Part shown: positions 59,052-64,000 of the stretch, one piece after another
How the letters are laid out: the number at the start of each line of letters is the position of its first letter
Numbering within the stretch: the first letter of the stretch is position 1
NCBI GenBank assembly: GCA_913776615.1
Contig: CAJYPK010000022.1
Location: 1 to 64,000, forward strand
Source of the DNA: an uncultured Hymenobacter sp.
GTDB lineage: Bacteria > Bacteroidota > Bacteroidia > Cytophagales > Hymenobacteraceae
Length of the DNA: 64,000 nucleotides
Direction: 5' to 3'
Made by a program: the position numbers and the translations under genes
Notes under the pieces: generated by a model
Databases searched by the model: none
The model's input: only the letters and a program-made list of their open reading frames with translations
What the model was told of the DNA's origin: nothing

Positions 59052-60188
59052 TCATTCATACCGTCGCCCTTTCCATTCCACACTGCGGCGGCCCAGCATG
59101 CGGGTCAGCGTGAGGTGCGTAGTGAGCGCCAGCGTATACAGCTCAAAAACTGGCAGCAGCCACCAGGCGGGGCGCGGCAGCCCGGCCCGACGGCTGGCGG
59201 CCCGCGCCAGGCCGTAGTGACTGGCCACTTTGAGGGCTAGCGCCCCGGCGGCCCAGCCGGGCCGGCCAGCCAGGGCCAGGCCCAGCACGACCAGCCAGTA
59301 GCCACTGAAGAACACCAGCCCACCCTGCACGTGCCAGGGCAGCGCCGCCACGCCGCGCAGCCAGCGCAGCCGCTGCCGCACCAGCGCCCCCCACGACGGG
59401 GCCGGCAGTGAAACAGCCCGCACGCCCGGCTCAAACAGCTGCCGGAAGCCGAAACCCCGTGCGTTGACGGCCTCGAATAAGGCAAAATCCTCGGTTACGG
59501 AAAAGGGCAGCGCCTCGTAGCCGCCGGTGGCTTCGTAGGCGGTGCGGGTGATGAGCATATTGTTGCCCATTGCCGTCATGGGCTGGCCGGCCTCCGTACC
59601 TACCTGGATAAGCGCCAGCGACAGCAGCCAGTCGAGCCGCTGCAAGGTGGCCAGCGGGCCGGGGCCTTCGATTACCGTGAGGCCTGTGACGGTGCCCACG
59701 CCCGGCGCGGCGTGGCGCAGCATAGCCGGCACCCAGGTAGGTGGCACGGCAATATCGGCGTCGGTGATGAGGAAATACTCGGTGGTAGCGTGGCGGGCCA
59801 GGTGGGCCAGCACGTTGGCCTTGCCCCGCGCCCGGCCCAGGTTTTCGCCGATGGTAATAACTTGGTGCCGGCCCGCGAAGCCCGCCAGGGCACCTTCGGC
59901 CACGGCGCGGGTGCGGTCGGTGCTGGCATCGTCACCGACCAGGATTTCGAGTAGGTGCGCCGGGTAGTCGAGCGCCCGCAAGCTGGCCAGGCAGCGCGGC
60001 AGGCTAGCTTCCTCGTTGCGGGCCGCTACCAGGATACTCACGCGCGGCCCGGGCGTGGGCAGTGCCACTGGCGCCGACGCCCCACGCCGGCCGGCCAGCC
60101 GCCAAGTGACGCCGGCCATAATGAGCAGCCAGAGGCCGCAGTACAAAAGCGCGAAAAAGAGCAAGGCAACGAGACTAGCGAGCCGCAA
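59052..60188 (-). CDS. Family 2 glycosyltransferase, membrane
   Basis: 378 aa from a TTG start at 60188 (RLASLVALLFFALLYCG), chosen because it follows the deacetylase stop by 25 bases and a GGGGCGG sequence precedes it; a longer Cys/Arg-rich extension upstream is not family-like. One N-terminal helix, then GT2 motifs: GDDAST (D86, D87), ITDADI (D143, D145), TEDFALF (D234), QRLRW (272-276), and C-terminal helices. Likely polymerises or transfers a sugar, perhaps with the adjacent deacetylase. Confidence 0.85.
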   Translation of the reverse strand: MRLASLVALLFFALLYCGLWLLIMAGVTWRLAGRRGASAPVALPTPGPRVSILVAARNEEASLPRCLASLRALDYPAHLLEILVGDDASTDRTRAVAEGALAGFAGRHQVITIGENLGRARGKANVLAHLARHATTEYFLITDADIAVPPTWVPAMLRHAAPGVGTVTGLTVIEGPGPLATLQRLDWLLSLALIQVGTEAGQPMTAMGNNMLITRTAYEATGGYEALPFSVTEDFALFEAVNARGFGFRQLFEPGVRAVSLPAPSWGALVRQRLRWLRGVAALPWHVQGGLVFFSGYWLVVLGLALAGRPGWAAGALALKVASHYGLARAASRRAGLPRPAWWLLPVFELYTLALTTHLTLTRMLGRRSVEWKGRRYE

Positions 60189-60213
60189 AAGTACCGCCCC
60201 GCCGAAGCCCCTG

Positions 60214-61179
60214 CTACAGCGTCCTAAACTCGTAGCCCAATTCGCTGTAGTGCGCCAGCAGCCGCGGCAGCAAAAACCGCAGCGAGCGGCTGGCCTTACG
60301 CGAGTCGTGCAGCACCATGATGTCGCCGGGCCGGGTAGCGGCCAGCGTAAGGCGCAACGCCCGCTCGGGGGCCAGGCTGGCGTCGTAGTCACGGGTGAGC
60401 AGGCTCCACATGATTACGCGGTACTGCTGGGCGCGCAGCGCCCGCAGCACCGGCCAGGTAAGGCGACCGTAGGGCGGGCGGAAGAGTTTTAGGGGTTGAG
60501 GGTAAGAGGGTAGGTGGGTAAGGTGAGGGTAAGAGGGTAGGTGGGTAAGAGTTGGGGCACGTTGCTCGCTGGCTGTACCCCCCTGCCCTCCTACCCTTCT
60601 ACCCTCAACCCCTAACTCCTGCCCTTTTACCCTCTTACCCTCACCCCCTAACTCCTGCCCTCCTACCCTCCCACCCTCATACCCTAACAACGCCTCGCAC
60701 GCGGCCACGCCGGCCAGGTACTCGGCGCGGGGAGTATTCCAGGCGCTGCGGTGGTGCTGGGTGTGGTTGCCGAGGCGATGGCCGGCGGCGCGGGCGGCGC
60801 GGGCTATTTCGGGGTGACGGGCCAGGTTGTCGCCCACGCAGAAAAACGTGGCCGGAGCTTGGTAGGCGGCCAGTTGCTCCAGCACCCAGGGCGTTTCTTC
60901 GGGGATAGGGCCGTCGTCGAAGGTGAGGTAGAGGCGCGGGCGCCCCGTGGGGCCAGCCGGAGCAGCGCGCCACTCAGTGCCCGGAAACAACGGGCGCAGC
61001 CAGGCGGGGGGGCGGGTGAGGGGTGAGATGGCGAGTGGTGAAATGGTGAGTAGTGAGATGGTGAGCGGTGAGATGATTGATGCGTAGTAACCTTTCTTTC
61101 TCCGTTTCGAATGATTAAACAGACTACAAAGGAAATGAGCCTGCTGCTCTTGGAAAACTAAGCAAGCTCGCCACTTCAC
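60214..61179 (-). CDS. Polysaccharide deacetylase (NodB homology) with in-frame repeat insertion
   Basis: 321 aa. NodB domain with YLTFDDGP (D88, D89), HRLGNHTQHHRS (metal His) and LFRPPYGRLTW. These enzymes remove acetyl from N-acetylglucosamine polymers or peptidoglycan. Between ALLG (165) and KLFRPPYG (231) is a 65-residue Gly/Glu/Pro/Ser low-complexity block encoded by a repeat element (60491-60689). The N-terminal about 55 residues also come from a repeat (ISPLT words), so the real start is unsure and might be internal. It forms a tandem with the glycosyltransferase. Confidence 0.75.
   Translation of the reverse strand: MKWRACLVFQEQQAHFLCSLFNHSKRRKKGYYASIISPLTISLLTISPLAISPLTRPPAWLRPLFPGTEWRAAPAGPTGRPRLYLTFDDGPIPEETPWVLEQLAAYQAPATFFCVGDNLARHPEIARAARAAGHRLGNHTQHHRSAWNTPRAEYLAGVAACEALLGYEGGRVGGQELGGEGKRVKGQELGVEGRRVGGQGGTASEQRAPTLTHLPSYPHLTHLPSYPQPLKLFRPPYGRLTWPVLRALRAQQYRVIMWSLLTRDYDASLAPERALRLTLAATRPGDIMVLHDSRKASRSLRFLLPRLLAHYSELGYEFRTL
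60491..60689. repeat. Inverted repeat of GGGTAAGAGGG words inside the deacetylase gene
   Basis: Left side: GGGTTGAGGGTAAGAGGGTAGG and repeated GGGTAAGAGGGTAGGTGGGT. Right side: CCTACCCTTCTACCC, then CTTTTACCCTCTTACCCTC and similar. The 199-base block replaces about 65 codons of the NodB domain and stays in frame. The style matches the intergenic word-type inverted repeats. Confidence 0.88.
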
Positions 61180-61203
61180 TACTCACCATTTCACCGCTCA
61201 CCG
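61019..61203. repeat. Inverted repeat of GGTGAGATGG words at the deacetylase 5' end
   Basis: Left side (61019-61075): GGTGAGATGGCGAGTGGTG and repeated GTGAGATGG. Right side (61165-61203): complementary CACTTCACTACTCACCATTTCACC. It spans the N-terminal coding part and the gap up to trxA, whose ATG is at 61206. Similar words lie between the kinase and the regulator at 40976-41000. Confidence 0.83.
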
Positions 61204-61205
61204 CC

Positions 61206-61514
61206 ATGCCTCGTAAATCTTTTTCCGAACTCATCAATAGCCCTGGGATGCCCGTGCTGGTCGATTTTTACGCCGACTGGTGCGGGCCGTGCAAGACGAT
61301 GGCCCCCATCTTGCAGCAGGTAGCGGCCCAGCACGAAGGCAAGCTGCGCGTTGTTAAAATCGACGTGGACAAGAACCCCGCCGTAGCTCAGCAATTTAAG
61401 GTGCAGAGCATTCCTACGCTCATTCTCTTCAGCCAGGGGCAGCCGGTGTGGCGGCAGGCGGGCGTAGTACCCGCCGCCCAGATCGGGCAGGCCGTGGGCG
61501 CGCACCTGCGCTAG
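61206..61514 (+). CDS. trxA: Thioredoxin
   Basis: 102 aa, canonical thioredoxin. Active site WCGPC (C26, C29) in VDFYADWCGPCK. The cis-Pro is in QSIPTLILF (about 70-78). It reduces disulfides in the cytoplasm, including MsrB (family role). It is divergent from the deacetylase, and a terminator follows at 61543. Confidence 0.95.
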   Translation: MPRKSFSELINSPGMPVLVDFYADWCGPCKTMAPILQQVAAQHEGKLRVVKIDVDKNPAVAQQFKVQSIPTLILFSQGQPVWRQAGVVPAAQIGQAVGAHLR

Positions 61515-61542
61515 GCTGCGACTCCGGTCTTACGTCTTACGC

Positions 61543-61574
61543 GCCCGGCTACCCTACGGTGGCCGGGCTTTTTT
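61543..61574 (+). terminator. Rho-independent terminator of trxA
   Basis: GCCCGGCTACC pairs with GGTGGCCGGGC (61543-61553 with 61558-61568, one G-T pair) around CTAC, followed by TTTTTT. Confidence 0.92.
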
Positions 61575-62191
61575 AGGTGGCCGCGCGGGGCAGCATGCCA
61601 GATGCACTGAAGAGGTACGCCACTATTCCAGCCAGACGCTTTGACCGCCTGCGCCCGCTGGGCTCTCTGCTGCCGCTGGCCATGCTGACCGCCGGCCCCG
61701 CCAGCCCTAGCCTGGGCCTCTCAACCTAGCTCCCGGCCGCGCCACTTTACGCGGAGCGGCCACCGATGCGCTCAGTGCTCCACTGGCTTAGTCGCCTGTG
61801 TACAACTGTGGTTCGGGCGCCACCTCGAAGCCCGTCGCCGCACCTTCGGCACCGAGGTGCTGGCTGCCCTGCGGCTATTGATGCAGTACCTCTTGGCTGG
61901 CAGCCACTTGCGCGACTAAACCGCGACTGTGGCCCCGTGAGCCACCGTAGCCACCTGCGAGACCGGGGCGGCGCGGGGCAAGCTAAAGCTTACCCTACAG
62001 TCGCTGTTGCTTCATGTACTGATCGAGTGGTGTTTTGTACTATAAACAAACTCTTTTCTGAACCTTATGTACTAAAATTTCGGCGACCATGTAGGATGCG
62101 GGGCGGGCGGGGGTGTTGCTGGTCCGGGCTGAACTTGCTTTTTCGGGTGAGGGTTTGCTGAAGTACCGCTCGGAGGGGCGTAGTTTTGAGT
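61575..62191. other. 617-base region with decayed frames and a solo repeat arm
   Basis: The plus strand has a 44-codon frame at 61595-61729 (MPDALKRYATIPARRFDR...) and a later protein-like stretch (RRTFGTEVLAALRLLMQYLL) before a stop near 61917; neither has a clear gene start or family. At 61976-61998 a solo copy of the GTAAGCTTTAGCTTGC repeat arm lies, with no partner. TAGTTTTG at 62181-62188 fits a -7 element only four bases before the receptor ATG, with TTG 23 bases upstream. A leaderless transcript is possible but unproved. Confidence 0.5.
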
Positions 62192-64000
62192 ATGTTCGGA
62201 AAATTGCGTTGGCACGGGTTGGTAATTGCGGGATTACTGTGGCTGGCTGGCCCGCATCTGGGCTGGACGCAGGTGCGGCACCTGCTTAGCGGCACCGTGC
62301 GCGGGGCCGATGGCATGGTCTTGCCGGGGGCTACCGTGGCGGTCCCCGCCTTGGGCCTGGGCACCTCTACCGAGGCCGATGGCCACTACCGCCTCGGCGT
62401 ACCCGAGGGCGAGCAGCAAGTAACGGTGTCGTTCGTGGGCTACACCAGCCAGACTTTTACGCTGAATCTGCGCCGCGACCAGCAGCGCAACGTGACGCTG
62501 GCCGGCAGCACCAGCGAGCTGGGCGAGGTAGTAGTGCAGGGCCAGCAGACCCTGCGCGACAAGCTGCAAACCACCCAGATGGGCGTCGAGCACCTCAGCA
62601 TCCGCGAGGCCAAACTACTGCCGGCCCTCTTCGGGGAAGTCGATATTCTGAAGACCTTGCAACTCAAGCCGGGGGTGCAGAGCGGCGGCGAGGGCAGCAG
62701 CGGCCTGTTCGTGCGCGGCGGCTCGGCCGACCAGAATTTGGTACTCCTCGACAACGTATTGGTGTATAATCCCAACCACTTGTTCGGCTTGTTTTCGGTC
62801 TTCAACTCCGACGCCGTGCAGAGCGTGGACTTGTACAAGGCCGGGTTTCCGGCGCAGTTCGGGGGGCGGCTATCGTCGGTAGTAGACGTGAAGCTGCGCG
62901 AGGGCGACCGCCAGAAATACGTGCTCACCGGCGGCATCGGGCTCATTTCGTCGCGCCTCAGCTTCGAGGGGCCGATTCGCAAGGGCAAGGGCTCGTTTAT
63001 CGTGAGCGGGCGGCGCACGTACTTCGACGTGTTTACCCGCGCCCTCAACCGGGCCAACGCGGGTAAGGAAGATTACACGCCCATTCCCGACTACTATTTC
63101 TACGACTTCAACGCCAAGGCCAACTACACGCTGGGCGAGAAAGACCAGGTGTTTTTCACCGGCTACCTGGGGCGCGACATTTTCGGCTTTACCTCGCCCA
63201 ACGGCTTCAAGGCCAATTTTACCTGGGGCAACACGCTGGGCGCACTGCGCTGGCAGCACACGTTTTCGCCCCGGCTCACGCTCAACACCACGGCCTCGGT
63301 CACGTCGTACAAATACAACCTCGGGAACAGCATCGACCAGTTCAGCTTCGACCTGGGCTCCAGCATTCGGGATTACGGCCTGCGCGCCGACCTCGACTAC
63401 GTGCCCAACGACCGGCATACGATTAAGCTGGGCGCGCTCGTCACGGCCCACAACTTTGGCGTGGGCCGCATTCAGCGCAGCGCCCAGGACAACAGCGTTA
63501 ATTTCGGGGCCGATGTCAACTACCTCGGCCAGGACGCCGCCCTCTACGCCGCCGACAACATCAAGGTAACCGACAAGCTCCAGGCCGAGCTGGGCCTGCG
63601 CGCCACCGGCTTTCGCAGCAGCCCCAACCACTTCGGCGGCCTGGAGCCCCGCGCCTCGGCCCGCTACTCGCTCACCGACAAGATTTCGCTCAAGGGCAGC
63701 TACGCGCTGATGTATCAGTACGTGCATCTGGTATCGAACTCGGGGGCCTCGCTGCCCACCGACATCTGGTACCCCTCGCGCCTATCGGTGAAGCCCGAGC
63801 GCTCGCAGCAGGTGAGCGCGGGCGGCAGCTTTTTGCTGGGCGACGGCAAGTTTTTGCTCACCAACGAGGTGTACTACAAGTGGGCGGCCAACCAAATTGA
63901 TTTCAAAGACGGCGCCCAGATTTTTGCCAACAACGACCTCGACTCGCAGTTTCTGTTCGGGCGCGGCTGGGCCTACGGCAACGAGCTCTACCTCGAAAAA
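62192..64000 (+). CDS. TonB-dependent receptor with carboxypeptidase-like N-domain (5' part)
   Basis: 603 codons up to the window edge, no stop, so partial. It begins MFGKLRWHGLVIAGLLWLAG, a signal peptide. Residues about 32-105 are a carboxypeptidase-D regulatory-like domain (LSGTVRGADGMVLPGATVAV, DGHYRLGVPEG). Then the plug domain: ILKTLQLKPGVQSGGEGSSG (about 151-170) and FVRGGSADQNLVLLDNVLVY. Beta-barrel strands follow (SVVDVKLREGD, GGIGLISSRLSFEG). It imports a substrate with TonB-ExbBD energy. The substrate is unknown. Confidence 0.92.
   Translation, partial: MFGKLRWHGLVIAGLLWLAGPHLGWTQVRHLLSGTVRGADGMVLPGATVAVPALGLGTSTEADGHYRLGVPEGEQQVTVSFVGYTSQTFTLNLRRDQQRNVTLAGSTSELGEVVVQGQQTLRDKLQTTQMGVEHLSIREAKLLPALFGEVDILKTLQLKPGVQSGGEGSSGLFVRGGSADQNLVLLDNVLVYNPNHLFGLFSVFNSDAVQSVDLYKAGFPAQFGGRLSSVVDVKLREGDRQKYVLTGGIGLISSRLSFEGPIRKGKGSFIVSGRRTYFDVFTRALNRANAGKEDYTPIPDYYFYDFNAKANYTLGEKDQVFFTGYLGRDIFGFTSPNGFKANFTWGNTLGALRWQHTFSPRLTLNTTASVTSYKYNLGNSIDQFSFDLGSSIRDYGLRADLDYVPNDRHTIKLGALVTAHNFGVGRIQRSAQDNSVNFGADVNYLGQDAALYAADNIKVTDKLQAELGLRATGFRSSPNHFGGLEPRASARYSLTDKISLKGSYALMYQYVHLVSNSGASLPTDIWYPSRLSVKPERSQQVSAGGSFLLGDGKFLLTNEVYYKWAANQIDFKDGAQIFANNDLDSQFLFGRGWAYGNELYLEK

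Noticed and set aside
61766..62161. 131-codon plus-strand frame
   Set aside because: Arg/Pro/Cys-rich, crosses the solo repeat arm and has no family pattern.

Overview
The window looks like chromosomal DNA of a GC-rich Bacteroidota of the Hymenobacter / Cytophagales type. The evidence is: a gliding-motility ABC transporter locus (gldA, gldF, gldG), several promoters with the Bacteroidota -7 element TAnnTTTG, Bacteroidota-style HAE-RND metal pumps, a TonB-dependent receptor with a carboxypeptidase-like N-terminal domain, and frequent lipoprotein signal peptides. The species assignment is inference. There are no rRNA genes, CRISPR arrays or prophages. One tRNA gene, tRNA-Ser(GGA), is present.

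Layout. 1-10.9 kb: sugar-lactonase and MRJP-like secreted proteins, an aldo/keto reductase, msrB, an EamA exporter, aconitase, a TlpA-like lipoprotein and an M48 protease. 10.9-15.6 kb: a CBM9-like lipoprotein and gldA-[small AT-rich gene]-gldF-gldG. 15.8-26.4 kb: three short-chain dehydrogenases including fabG, an mlaE/mlaF lipid-transport pair, and a row of co-directional small-enzyme genes (DUF4262, YiiX-like hydrolase, VWA-like membrane protein, HAD, RluE, alpha/beta hydrolase). 26.4-27.2 kb: a REP-associated (RAYT-type) transposase with its flanking repeats. 27.2-41.7 kb: a metal-resistance locus, all on the minus strand: response regulator, sensor kinase and two tandem paralogous CzcC-CzcB-CzcA efflux sets, each preceded by an exact 11-bp-phased array of TTAGA boxes. 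41.8-46.4 kb: TPR protein, etfB/etfA, a DUF151 nuclease-like protein and an aminotransferase.

46.5-53.0 kb is the most unusual part and looks like a small biosynthetic cluster. A TetR regulator is followed by a TetR-type DNA-binding module fused to a PvcA/IsnA isonitrile synthase. Next comes a PvcB/TauD-type Fe(II)/2-oxoglutarate oxygenase fused to a UbiA-type membrane prenyltransferase, and then an FAD-dependent oxidoreductase. The two regulator-bearing genes have similar promoters that share a 10-mer just after the -33 TTG. I infer a membrane-coupled pathway making a prenylated isonitrile or vinyl-isonitrile from an aromatic amino acid, possibly with direct regulation by the biosynthetic enzyme itself.

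53-64 kb: a KGG-repeat stress protein, an AT-rich two-gene island (NdpA-like nucleoid protein plus a small partner), tRNA-Ser, asparaginase, TatD, a GNAT, a glycosyltransferase/polysaccharide-deacetylase pair, thioredoxin, and the 5' part of a TonB-dependent receptor that runs off the end.

The second striking property is structural. About twenty long inverted repeats sit in the gaps between genes. GC-rich ones lie mostly in convergent gaps and gene ends, some touching both stop codons; AT-rich ones made of short repeated words lie inside operons. One such element sits in frame inside the polysaccharide deacetylase gene. Start codons were chosen by signal peptide, family alignment from memory and spacing. 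No database search or folding was run.
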